A stretch of DNA of 64,000 nucleotides from Clostridium sp. AM22-11AC. Lineage in GTDB: Bacteria > Bacillota > Clostridia > Lachnospirales > Lachnospiraceae. The DNA lies in the NCBI RefSeq assembly GCF_003473545.1, contig NZ_QUCM01000007.1:60322-124321 (forward strand). The letters are read 5' to 3'. The position numbers and the translations under genes were made by a program. Shown here piece by piece: positions 50,791-59,374 of the stretch (its first letter is position 1; the number at the start of each line of letters is the position of its first letter). Under the pieces are notes generated by a model. That model was not told the origin of the DNA. It made no database searches and saw only the letters and a program-made list of their open reading frames with translations.

Positions 50791-53008
50791 CACTCTTTTT
50801 CTCCTCAGGTGCAAACTTATCATAAACTGACAGGTCGTAAGGTTCACCGATCTTTTCTTTTAACAGATCACGCAGGGCAAAATTGGACTTTCTTAACGTC
50901 AGGTTCGGGTTGTAGTAAGGATCACCATTTTTAATGATGTCCGGCCATTTCTTAATGAAAATAGCTACTTCCCTGTTAAACCGCGCCACCTTCTCAGGCG
51001 TATCTTCCAGTCCCCTGGATTTGGACTCATAATGGTAAAGAGTTGCATAAGGGGCATATACTACCAGTTTTCCCAGAGCACGAACTTTCATGCAGTAATC
51101 AATATCATTGAAAGCAACTGCCAGTTCCGTACTTAAACCTCCCACAGCCTCAAACACAGACTTCTTTGTCATAAGGCAGGCAGCTGTAACAGCACTGTAA
51201 TCCTGGGCACACATTGCACGGTGGAAATAGCTGTTTTCCGCTTTGTGAAGACCGATAAAGGTATGTCCAGCAATACCGCCGAAACCAATAACAACACCTG
51301 CATGCTGAATGGTATCATCTGCATACAGAAGCCTTGCTCCCGCAATACCAACCTCTTCTCTCTGGCAGAACCCAAGCATTTCACGAATGCTGTCAGGCTC
51401 TAACAGTTCCGTATCATTATTAAGAAGCAGCAGGTACTCTCCCTTTGCAAAGGATGCGCCAAAATTGTTGATGGCAGAATAATTAAAGCCTTCTTTCCAG
51501 GTAACTACATGGAAGGACGGATGTTTTTCTTTCATCTTTTTATAATACGCAAAAGTCTCCGGCTCTGTACTGTTATTTTCCACAATGATAAATTCCAGGT
51601 TCCGGTAAGTAGACTTCTCTAAAATAGACCGGACACACACATCCAGATCCTTGCTGTGATCCTTATTTGGAATAATAATGGAGATCAGGGGCTCTCCTTT
51701 GATCTTATAGGTAGTATGGTAAATACCGTAATCTACGCCCTTTTCCACACGTTCTGCCGGAATGCCCATACGCTCATAATGGGCCATGATCGCTCTGGAA
51801 CCAGCCTCAAAAGCATACATCTTGCTTTCCGGATTGCTGGCAGTAGAGTCCTGATGGCAGCGCCAGTGATAAAGTACCTGTGGGATATGGACGATCTCTT
51901 TTGCCTGCTCAGTGCAGCGGAAGATAAAGTCATAATCCTGGGCTCCGTCAAATTCCTGGCGGAAGCCGCCTACCTGGTCTAATAACTCTTTTTTCACCAC
52001 GAACAAATGGCAGATATAATTCACACTGGTAAGCAGGTCCGGGTTAAAATCCGGCTTAAAATGAGGATCAAATAAAGCCTTCCCATCCATATCCAGCTTG
52101 TCTTCATCTGAATACAGCACATCACAGTCCGGATGCTTATTGATAGCCTTTGCCACCTCATAAAATGCCTGAGGCGGAATGGTATCATCATGGTCTGCCA
52201 GGATCACATATTCCCCCTTTGCCATAGCAAGAGCTGCATTGGTATTTCCGGAAATGCCCCTGTTTCCCCCCAAGATCTCATAACGGATCCGGGAGTCTTT
52301 CTGTGCATATTTCTTTAATACCTTTTCCACATCCTGGCCTCTGGGGCTTCCATCTGCAATACATACTTCCCAGTTTCCATAAGTCTGGTCCAGGATGGAG
52401 TCTAACATCTCTTTCAGATAACGCTCCGGTGTTTTGTATACCGGTATGACTACGGAAAATAAAGGTTCTTTTTCAAAATGTGTTTCCCTCTGGGCCTTCA
52501 GTTCTTCCTCTGTCGGCTTGGTCAGCTCATACCACTCACCATAATCGTAATCATTATCCAGTCCCTGGATCTTATGGCAGGATTTTTTAATAAGGGCACG
52601 GAGACCATTTTCCTTCCAGAAATCAAGAGCTACATGGACCGTTTCCATGTTCATCAGATCTTTGATCTTTTCCATGCGCTTGTGGGCAACACTGGCTCTC
52701 TTGGTGATCAGTTCTTCATTATATTTGATCTTTGCCTGTCTGCCATCACAGCGGATCAGCAGCCAGTAACTTTTTCCTCTCTCATATGGAAACTGGATAT
52801 CAAAGCCAAATTCCTTATCGATCACTTTCTTAAAATAGATCTGGCTTACATCATCTCTTCTGGTAGAAACCATTTTGCACTTCACCGGCTGGTGATGTTC
52901 ATCTTCTACCCGGAAAGTGACCTTGCTCTCCGGGGTCTTTCCCAGAGCCCATCCGTTCAGTGTAATGGAATTTTCACGGATACGGACCACATCCACTTTA
53001 TACTTCAT
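50783..53008 (-). CDS. two-module GT2 glycosyltransferase
   Basis: A 741-aa protein starting MKYKVDVVRIRENSITLNGW. The N-terminal 110 residues form a beta-rich domain seen before GT2 domains in such proteins. Two GT-A modules follow: about 180-420 (FSVVIPVYKTPERYL, ILADHDDTIPP, CDVLYSDEDKLD) and about 450-690 (ISIIIPNKDHSKDL, LLLLNNDTELL, FNDIDYCMKVRALG). A single chain with two transferases could add two sugars in sequence. Overlaps both neighbours. Confidence 0.92.
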   Translation of the reverse strand: MKYKVDVVRIRENSITLNGWALGKTPESKVTFRVEDEHHQPVKCKMVSTRRDDVSQIYFKKVIDKEFGFDIQFPYERGKSYWLLIRCDGRQAKIKYNEELITKRASVAHKRMEKIKDLMNMETVHVALDFWKENGLRALIKKSCHKIQGLDNDYDYGEWYELTKPTEEELKAQRETHFEKEPLFSVVIPVYKTPERYLKEMLDSILDQTYGNWEVCIADGSPRGQDVEKVLKKYAQKDSRIRYEILGGNRGISGNTNAALAMAKGEYVILADHDDTIPPQAFYEVAKAINKHPDCDVLYSDEDKLDMDGKALFDPHFKPDFNPDLLTSVNYICHLFVVKKELLDQVGGFRQEFDGAQDYDFIFRCTEQAKEIVHIPQVLYHWRCHQDSTASNPESKMYAFEAGSRAIMAHYERMGIPAERVEKGVDYGIYHTTYKIKGEPLISIIIPNKDHSKDLDVCVRSILEKSTYRNLEFIIVENNSTEPETFAYYKKMKEKHPSFHVVTWKEGFNYSAINNFGASFAKGEYLLLLNNDTELLEPDSIREMLGFCQREEVGIAGARLLYADDTIQHAGVVIGFGGIAGHTFIGLHKAENSYFHRAMCAQDYSAVTAACLMTKKSVFEAVGGLSTELAVAFNDIDYCMKVRALGKLVVYAPYATLYHYESKSRGLEDTPEKVARFNREVAIFIKKWPDIIKNGDPYYNPNLTLRKSNFALRDLLKEKIGEPYDLSVYDKFAPEEKKSDE

Positions 53009-53975
53009 TTGCCTTACCGTCCTTTGCATTTTCATCTTTCTGGTCAAAGTTCAGCCGTTCTTCTTCGATCACAAGAGGACGCTTCATCACGCGCTGATTG
53101 ATACTCATAATGTACTCTCCCAGAAAGCCGATAAAGAATAACTGTACAGAGCCTAAAAACAACATTCCAATGAGCATAGGCGCCATACCTGCAGGAAAAC
53201 GATCCCACCAGATCAGCTTCATCACCAGATAGATCAGGGCAATGATCATACTTCCTGCTGCACAGACACCGCCGAAGATCGTTGCCAGGCGCAGTCCCTC
53301 TTTTGTATAAGAAGTAACGCTTAACATGGCAGCGTCATACAGACGGTAGAAATTGTTGTGTGTCTTTCCTGCACGGCGCTTTGGCTGCTCATAAGGGATC
53401 TCTTTGCGCTTATAGCCAAGTTCCGCTACGATACCCCGCAAAAACGGTGTGGGATCATCTAACTTGCGCAGGATCTCAATAAATTCCCTGTCATACAGAC
53501 CGGAACCTGTAAAATGTTCGATCTGTTCTACATCAGACATTTTCTTAATGGTCTTGTAGTAGCAGGTGCGCAGCCAGTACATAAACTTATTTTCCTTGCT
53601 ACTGGTCTTAATGCCGATAACGATCTTATAGCCCTTTTCCCATTCATGGACATACTTGGGGATCATCTCAACCGGATCCTGGAAATCTGCTACCATCTCA
53701 ATAACGCAGTCTCCTGTTACCTGGAGCATGCCATAATACGGAGAGTTAAACTGACCGAAATTTCTTGCATTAAAAATAGCCTTGATCCTTGGATTTTCCT
53801 TACACAGTCCACGGATCACATCCCGTGTTCCGTCTGTGGAGTCATTATCAATAAATACAAGTTCATAATCATACTGAGGCAGTTCCTTCTCTAAAATATC
53901 GGTTACTGCCTTGCTGATGGGGCCTGCATTTTCCACCTCGTTATAACAGGGAATCAATACACTGATCTTTTTCAT
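52998..53975 (-). CDS. GT2 polyprenyl-phosphate glycosyltransferase (GtrB/DPM1-like)
   Basis: A 325-aa protein. The GT-A domain has ISVLIPCYNEVENAG, VFIDNDSTDGTRDV and MVADFQDPVEMI. Two C-terminal membrane helices follow (about 230-255 and 265-290), as in GtrB. Such enzymes load a sugar on undecaprenyl phosphate for transfer outside the membrane; the GT-C partner is not in the window. It could alternatively act directly on the lipid-linked glycan. Confidence 0.88.
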   Translation of the reverse strand: MKKISVLIPCYNEVENAGPISKAVTDILEKELPQYDYELVFIDNDSTDGTRDVIRGLCKENPRIKAIFNARNFGQFNSPYYGMLQVTGDCVIEMVADFQDPVEMIPKYVHEWEKGYKIVIGIKTSSKENKFMYWLRTCYYKTIKKMSDVEQIEHFTGSGLYDREFIEILRKLDDPTPFLRGIVAELGYKRKEIPYEQPKRRAGKTHNNFYRLYDAAMLSVTSYTKEGLRLATIFGGVCAAGSMIIALIYLVMKLIWWDRFPAGMAPMLIGMLFLGSVQLFFIGFLGEYIMSINQRVMKRPLVIEEERLNFDQKDENAKDGKANEV

Positions 53976-54928
53976 AGGTTTTTGTTCTCTTTCTCTTTTT
54001 TCATCATAATTTCAATGCCCTGACGGAAGGTAAATCTTTCCTGCCAGCCACTGGTAAGCAGTGTAAGACGTGAAATATCCGGCTTAATAGAAAGGGCACC
54101 TTCTTTTGCCTGGACAAAAGTCCCGTACTCCAATTCACCGGCACCACCTGCAATGGAATGGATCTCCTCTACAAAGTCCTTTAACACTCTCGTATCTTTG
54201 CTGGCAATGTTTACAATGGTGCTTACAAGACCATTTTTCTTAACCCCTGCATCAGCAGACTGGGGCAGTTGTTCATACAACTCATACACTGCCTCCACAG
54301 CATCATCAATATACATAAAGTTCCACTGATGTCTGCATGCGCTTAAAGAAACCTTGTTTCCTGCTGGAAGTTCCCGCACAAGAGTGGAAATGATAGACCA
54401 GGGATGGTCTCCTGTTCCATATACACTGAAAAAGCGCAGATGCACATAATGGAGTCCCAGTTCTTCACATAAAGGCACTGCCTTCTGGTAAAATTCCCAT
54501 TTTGCCTTTCCATACTGGTTCACCGGATGACATTCTATATCTTCCTGCATAAAGCCATCTGTAAGACCATACTCCACTCTGGAACCTGCATCCATAAACA
54601 TACGGCAGTTTAATGCTTTCGCCGCCCGGATACAATCCAGGGAGCCAGCTACATTTTTCGCCTGAACCTCAGGTGAGTCGATCTCCTGACGGTTCACACC
54701 GCCCCATGCCAGGTGGAAAAAGGCGTCCGCTTCTTTAATATAAGAAACGCAGTCCATTACATTGCTTAAACCGCAGGAAACCACATGAAGTTTTTCATCT
54801 TTCGGAAGTACATCCAGGTGCGTGGACTCCGGGCGCACCAGCACAAAAACCTCCGCACCTTTCTTTAAAAACAGTTTTGCCAGATTACTTCCAATAAATC
54901 CGGTAGCTCCTGTTATAACGATCCTCAT
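53972..54928 (-). CDS. NAD(P)-dependent sugar epimerase/dehydratase (SDR) A
   Basis: A 318-aa extended SDR with the Rossmann motif GATGFIGSNLA at residues 7-17. The active-site region SRVEYGLTDGF / VNQYGKAKWEFYQ provides the YxxxK pair (YGKAK). The C-terminal domain binds the sugar nucleotide. It overlaps the GtrB-like gene by 4 nt. It is a clear paralogue of the SDR at 56075, sharing a W-N-F-x-Y motif (HQWNFMYIDDAVEAV). Probably acts on a 4-keto deoxysugar nucleotide. Confidence 0.88.
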   Translation of the reverse strand: MRIVITGATGFIGSNLAKLFLKKGAEVFVLVRPESTHLDVLPKDEKLHVVSCGLSNVMDCVSYIKEADAFFHLAWGGVNRQEIDSPEVQAKNVAGSLDCIRAAKALNCRMFMDAGSRVEYGLTDGFMQEDIECHPVNQYGKAKWEFYQKAVPLCEELGLHYVHLRFFSVYGTGDHPWSIISTLVRELPAGNKVSLSACRHQWNFMYIDDAVEAVYELYEQLPQSADAGVKKNGLVSTIVNIASKDTRVLKDFVEEIHSIAGGAGELEYGTFVQAKEGALSIKPDISRLTLLTSGWQERFTFRQGIEIMMKKEKENKNL

Positions 54929-54939
54929 CTGATTTCCTC

Positions 54940-56073
54940 CTAGACCATTTCCAGGTGATTGGAGCGCATGGCACGGATCTCTACCTGATCCCCAAAACGC
55001 TTTCTTATGATCCCTGTGATCTCATCTGTATAGCCGGGAGCTGTGATCACAATGGCATCTACAGGATGGGCTTCAAAATACTCCGGCGGTACGATGGGAA
55101 GGTGGGAAGCAGGTGCATATTTTCCATGTTTAAACGGCGCCGAATCGATGATATATTCTGCATTTTCTCCCAGACAGGTAGTTGCTGCCAGTGTAAAGCC
55201 CTGATGGCTGGCTCCCCATATGCACACAGTCTTATGCCATGCCCTCAGATACTTCATATACGTATTCATCTCTTCCCGCAGGTTTACGTAGCACTCCAGC
55301 AGGTTTTCTGTTTCCACCTGTGGACGTTTGCGCACGATCAGGGAAAGAGTATCCCGGTTGATCATAGAAGCTTCTACTACATCAAATCCGCTTCTCTCCA
55401 TCAGGGAAGTCAGTGTATCAAAGGTATAATACGCAATATGGTCACGGATCAGTTCATAATAACTGCTGTGCTCCATAATGTACTCAAAACTTGGCACTGT
55501 AATAAGTCCCATGGCATCATCTTCCAGATTATTCCAGATAGCACGCAGCATAGTCACCGGATCCGGCTGATGTTCCAGGAAATTAAAGGATAAAAATACA
55601 TCGTAAAGTCCACCTGGGAACACCGTATCTTCTGTCTCTGTAAAGCCCTGTACTACATCAATGCCCTTGCTTTTTGCAAGTTCTACCAGAGCCGGATCAT
55701 GTTCTATTCCATGAACCTCTACCGGAAATTCCTTTAAAACCTGTAAAAACTCGCCCTGGCCACAGCCAACTTCAATAAAACGCTTTCCTTCCAGATGATA
55801 GGTTTCGATGAGATGTTTGTACTGCTTTCTGCGAAGTTCTGCCATAGTCGTAGAATATCCACCGGCACGGATCACATCCCGGTAATAATCCACAGGTTCA
55901 CAGTCAAACTGCACCAGACCGCAGCCGCTGCACTGGCAAAGATCCAAAGTCAGTCCCTTATCAGCTCCTACATGTTCTGCATCTGGCATGTGCTGCGCAG
56001 ACGCCGGCATATTATCTAATGTAAGAAGGGGTGTCTCCCAGAGAGGAGCCCCGCAGGCAATACATCGTTTCAT
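54940..56073 (-). CDS. sugar C-methyltransferase-like protein
   Basis: A 377-aa three-part protein. N-terminal zinc-binding region (Cys4, Cys7, then Cys46/48 and Cys51: CIACG, CQCSGCG), a SAM domain with FIEVGCGQGEFL at residues 99-110, and a C-terminal domain (VCIWGASHQGFTLAA). This is the architecture of NDP-4-keto-deoxysugar C-3 methyltransferases (TylCIII/NovU/EvaC group). It lies between two SDR genes, which fits methyl-branched sugar synthesis. Confidence 0.83.
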   Translation of the reverse strand: MKRCIACGAPLWETPLLTLDNMPASAQHMPDAEHVGADKGLTLDLCQCSGCGLVQFDCEPVDYYRDVIRAGGYSTTMAELRRKQYKHLIETYHLEGKRFIEVGCGQGEFLQVLKEFPVEVHGIEHDPALVELAKSKGIDVVQGFTETEDTVFPGGLYDVFLSFNFLEHQPDPVTMLRAIWNNLEDDAMGLITVPSFEYIMEHSSYYELIRDHIAYYTFDTLTSLMERSGFDVVEASMINRDTLSLIVRKRPQVETENLLECYVNLREEMNTYMKYLRAWHKTVCIWGASHQGFTLAATTCLGENAEYIIDSAPFKHGKYAPASHLPIVPPEYFEAHPVDAIVITAPGYTDEITGIIRKRFGDQVEIRAMRSNHLEMV

Positions 56074-56074
56074 T

Positions 56075-57046
56075 TTATATGTTCTCCTTTTTAGCCTCTT
56101 TTATGGTCTCTAAGATTCCCTCTTTAAAAGAAACCTGCTGGTGAAAATCAATGGCTTTTTTTAATTTTGTAAGATCCGGCATCAAGGAAACACAGCCTTC
56201 CGCATTCGGCGGCCGGTATCCAAATTCATAGCTTCCTTTTCTGCCGCAAAGCTCATAAACCTCTTCAATATAGCTTTTTAACGGTCTTGTATCTTCTCCT
56301 GCCACATTATACACGCCTGCAGGAACTTTGCCAAGAAGAAGTTTTACCAGGATCTGTGCCGCTTCCTGCACATACAGAAAGTTCCACTGCTGGGTACAGG
56401 GACCCATTTCCATATTCCCGTTAGCTAAGAAAGTCCGGATACAGGTCTCGATCAAAGACCATGGATGATCCCCCGGACCATACACGCTGAAAATACGGGT
56501 ATGGATGTAGTCTACCCCAAGTTCTTTTGCCGCTTTGGTTGCCTGCTGATATACCAGGACTTTGTCCTTTCCATACTCGGATACAGGATGGCACTCCTGT
56601 TCTTCTTTCATCCATTCATTACAGATCCCGTATTCTGCCTGGGAACCGGAAAACAAAAAGCGTTTGCATCCAAGAGCCGCTGCTGTGTGAAGAGCCTGCA
56701 GGGCATAACCAATGTTCTTTTCCTGAAGCTTTACATCTTTGCGCTTGTCACTTCCAGCGCCGTCCCAGCCTAAATGAAGCCATGCCTTTGCCTGCAACTC
56801 TTCTTTTTTGTAAATTTTTTCCAGTTTTTCAATTTCTCCCAGTTCACAAAAACAAAGTTCCAGGCTGCCGAAAACCTTTTTTTCTGCCCCGGCCTGCTTT
56901 TTCAGGTCCTCAAAAAGTTCCTGCAGCTTTCCTGCCCCGGCTGATGCAGGGCGTGATACTGCCACCACCCTGCATCCTTCTTCTAAAAGTGCCTTTACAA
57001 CCGCTCTTCCAATAAAACTGGTAGCTCCTGTAACGATCACGGTCAT
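56075..57046 (-). CDS. NAD(P)-dependent sugar epimerase/reductase (SDR) B
   Basis: A 323-aa extended SDR with GATSFIGRAVV at residues 6-16 and the VSEYGKDKVLVYQ active-site YxxxK. Shares FSVYGPGDHPWSLIET and QQWNFLYVQEAAQI with SDR A. It follows the TPP-enzyme gene by about 53 nt and precedes the methyltransferase by 1 nt. It probably reduces or epimerises the product of the TPP or methyltransferase step. Confidence 0.88.
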   Translation of the reverse strand: MTVIVTGATSFIGRAVVKALLEEGCRVVAVSRPASAGAGKLQELFEDLKKQAGAEKKVFGSLELCFCELGEIEKLEKIYKKEELQAKAWLHLGWDGAGSDKRKDVKLQEKNIGYALQALHTAAALGCKRFLFSGSQAEYGICNEWMKEEQECHPVSEYGKDKVLVYQQATKAAKELGVDYIHTRIFSVYGPGDHPWSLIETCIRTFLANGNMEMGPCTQQWNFLYVQEAAQILVKLLLGKVPAGVYNVAGEDTRPLKSYIEEVYELCGRKGSYEFGYRPPNAEGCVSLMPDLTKLKKAIDFHQQVSFKEGILETIKEAKKENI

Positions 57047-57099
57047 AGGATTACTGATCCTTTCTATCTTTATGATGATACCGCCAACAGACGGAATAT

Positions 57100-59106
57100 T
57101 TATCCTTTGATCCTTGGAATGATCATGTTCTCGTCCATTTCCTCATCTGGAAGGAATGGTGCCATATCTTCCAATGGCGGAGAAACCAAAGTTCCATCCG
57201 GCAACCGTTTTGCGGAAGACTTCGGTTCAAAGTTCTGGTCTGTAGATACAATGATCTCACAGATCACCGGTCCTTCCATGGCAAGGGTCTTTTCTACTGC
57301 CTCTGCCAGCTGTCCGTTATGTTCTGCTCTTACGTAAGGATAACCATAAGCAGCAGACAATTTTTCCATGTCCGGGAAGCTTAAGTCACCACTGTCATAA
57401 CCAACACCTACTAATGGCTCCCCAAAGAAATTCTTCTGGGTCTGACGGATGGAATGATAACCGCCATTGTTAATAATAAAGATCTTAATACCCATTTTGT
57501 GATGGATGATGGTCTGCAGCTCCTGAAGATTCATCTGGATACTTCCATCTCCCGTAATCAGGATCACATCTTCCCCTTCACGGGCAGCGCCCATGCTGTA
57601 CGCGCCGTCCTTTCTGGAAGCAGCCCAGATACCGATGGCTGCCGGAAGGTCATATCCCATGGAAGCCACTGCTGAGTTGGAGATAAATCTCTGTCCCTTT
57701 TTAATGATCTGGGCATGTCCGCCTACTACGCAGGCAGAGCCATTTCCAACTACTGTGATCTGTCCTTCTTTTAAGCGGCTGCTGATGGCCTGAACAGCTG
57801 CATATACATTAGCTGCCTTGTCTTCGCCCTGCTCCCAGTGTTTTTTCTGTACCACCGGATATTTCTTCTTCCACATAGCGCAGGTCTCATTCCATGTCAT
57901 CCCTTTAAGACCTTCGCCGTAAGTAAATACCTGTTTCTTTCCAGGTTCACTTAAACTGTCCGGAAGTGTATCTTTTTCTGCCTCTAATACCTGATCCAGA
58001 CACTGATCCAATACTGCCAGCAGATCTGCTGCATCTGCATGGACCGGCATATCTACATGAACCGATGGCTTCTTTAATTCCTCTTCATCAATATCATTTA
58101 CGATCACATAAGCGGCTCTGGCCCAGGTTTTATAGTTATATCCTACCTGACGGATACTTAAACGGCTTCCAATGGAAAGCACCAGGTCACTGTTCTGGAT
58201 AGCAAAATTTCCCGGACGGTCACCCATATTTCCACCGCGGCCTACATATAACGGATGTTCATCCCAGATACAGTCCTCACTGTCCCAGCCTGTAACAACC
58301 GGAATACCCAGTTTTTCTGCCACTTTTAAGAAAGTCTCATGGGCACCTGCCAGACGGATGCCATTTCCTGCATTGATCACCGGGCGTTTTGCCTGACGGA
58401 TCTTCTCAATGATCGCTTTTGCAATCTCTTCTGTTACCTTCTTTGGAAGAACCTGGCGTTTTTCACCTTCTCCGGCCTCATCTTCCGGGATAGCCGGTAC
58501 ATTTTTCTTCTCTGCCCAGCCATTTCCTCCGTTTTCATAATCTACCGGGTCAAATCCGATCAGCTCATCGGTCTCCACATACGCACCCTGGACATTTAAA
58601 GGAATATCCAGCCAGCTTGGACCACGGCGGCCGGACTTTGCCAGATATAATGCTTTTTCCAGGCAATAGCGGATACGTAAAGGATCAATGACCATTTCTG
58701 AATACTTGGTCATACAGTCAATGGCCTTACAAATATCAAATTCCTGATCGCCCATAGCACGGATCCCTGTACCGGACCACCTTGCTGTGGTATCGTAGCG
58801 CACCTGTCCGGAAAGTACCAGCATTGGAATGGAGTCCAGCCATGCACCTAAAACACCGGTAATGGCATTGGTGCCTCCAGGACCTGTGGTCACGCAGAGA
58901 GCTGCCATCTCATTATGGATCCTGGCATATGCCTCTGCTGCAATGGCGCAGGCCTGCTCATGGTGATCATAGATACAGTGAAGGCCTTCCTGATGTCCCA
59001 ATGCATCATCCAAATGCATGGCACCGCCGCCTGTAACCATAAATGCCTGGTGGATCCCAGCTTTCACTAACATCTCAGAAATATAGTTTGAAACTTTCAT
59101 CCTCAT
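57100..59106 (-). CDS. thiamine-diphosphate-dependent enzyme, acetolactate-synthase-like
   Basis: A 668-aa protein with the three ThDP-enzyme domains: PYR domain with catalytic Glu50 (YDHHEQACAIAAEAYAR), a central domain (PVINAGNGIRLAGAHE, then VVTGWDSEDCIW), and a PP domain with ITGDGSIQMNLQEL and FIINNGGYHSIRQTQ. It is longer than acetolactate synthases (about 560) through inserted segments. Being first in a sugar operon with SDRs and a C-methyltransferase, it may form a branched deoxysugar, as YerE does for yersiniose; a valine/isoleucine pathway role is less likely. Confidence 0.85.
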   Translation of the reverse strand: MRMKVSNYISEMLVKAGIHQAFMVTGGGAMHLDDALGHQEGLHCIYDHHEQACAIAAEAYARIHNEMAALCVTTGPGGTNAITGVLGAWLDSIPMLVLSGQVRYDTTARWSGTGIRAMGDQEFDICKAIDCMTKYSEMVIDPLRIRYCLEKALYLAKSGRRGPSWLDIPLNVQGAYVETDELIGFDPVDYENGGNGWAEKKNVPAIPEDEAGEGEKRQVLPKKVTEEIAKAIIEKIRQAKRPVINAGNGIRLAGAHETFLKVAEKLGIPVVTGWDSEDCIWDEHPLYVGRGGNMGDRPGNFAIQNSDLVLSIGSRLSIRQVGYNYKTWARAAYVIVNDIDEEELKKPSVHVDMPVHADAADLLAVLDQCLDQVLEAEKDTLPDSLSEPGKKQVFTYGEGLKGMTWNETCAMWKKKYPVVQKKHWEQGEDKAANVYAAVQAISSRLKEGQITVVGNGSACVVGGHAQIIKKGQRFISNSAVASMGYDLPAAIGIWAASRKDGAYSMGAAREGEDVILITGDGSIQMNLQELQTIIHHKMGIKIFIINNGGYHSIRQTQKNFFGEPLVGVGYDSGDLSFPDMEKLSAAYGYPYVRAEHNGQLAEAVEKTLAMEGPVICEIIVSTDQNFEPKSSAKRLPDGTLVSPPLEDMAPFLPDEEMDENMIIPRIKG

Positions 59107-59374
59107 AATACGTTTTCTCCTTTAAGTCGTTTACGCATCAATCTATCTGAAAACAAGCATACCACAAAATGCTTAAAAAACCTACTGTCATTTTCCTTAA
59201 GGGGCTCCTGGATACGCCCATTTCCAAGTGTGGAAACCATGCCCAGACTTACCAGTAACCTTCACTGGAAAGGCGGCTTTATCCTGGTTATAATGACCTG
59301 CGTAATGCAAACAACGGATCAACGGCCACTAACAAAACACATTTTCAAAACATCAAAAGGAGAGAATTTATATT
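59107..59374. promoter_or_regulatory. divergent intergenic region: glycan operon and CBP 3
   Basis: 268 bp without a gene. For the leftward glycan operon an extended -10 box, TGGTATGCT (-10 at 59161-59156), is visible without a good -35. For the rightward wall-binding gene a TATAAT is at 59289-59294, also without a clear -35. The shared region leaves room for regulator sites. Good ribosome-binding sites (AAAGGAG, AAAAGGAGAG) precede both genes. Confidence 0.4.

Noticed and set aside
52478-53101. A 207-codon plus-strand frame.
   Set aside because: Antisense to the two-module glycosyltransferase gene, with Cys/His/Phe-rich composition typical of shadows.
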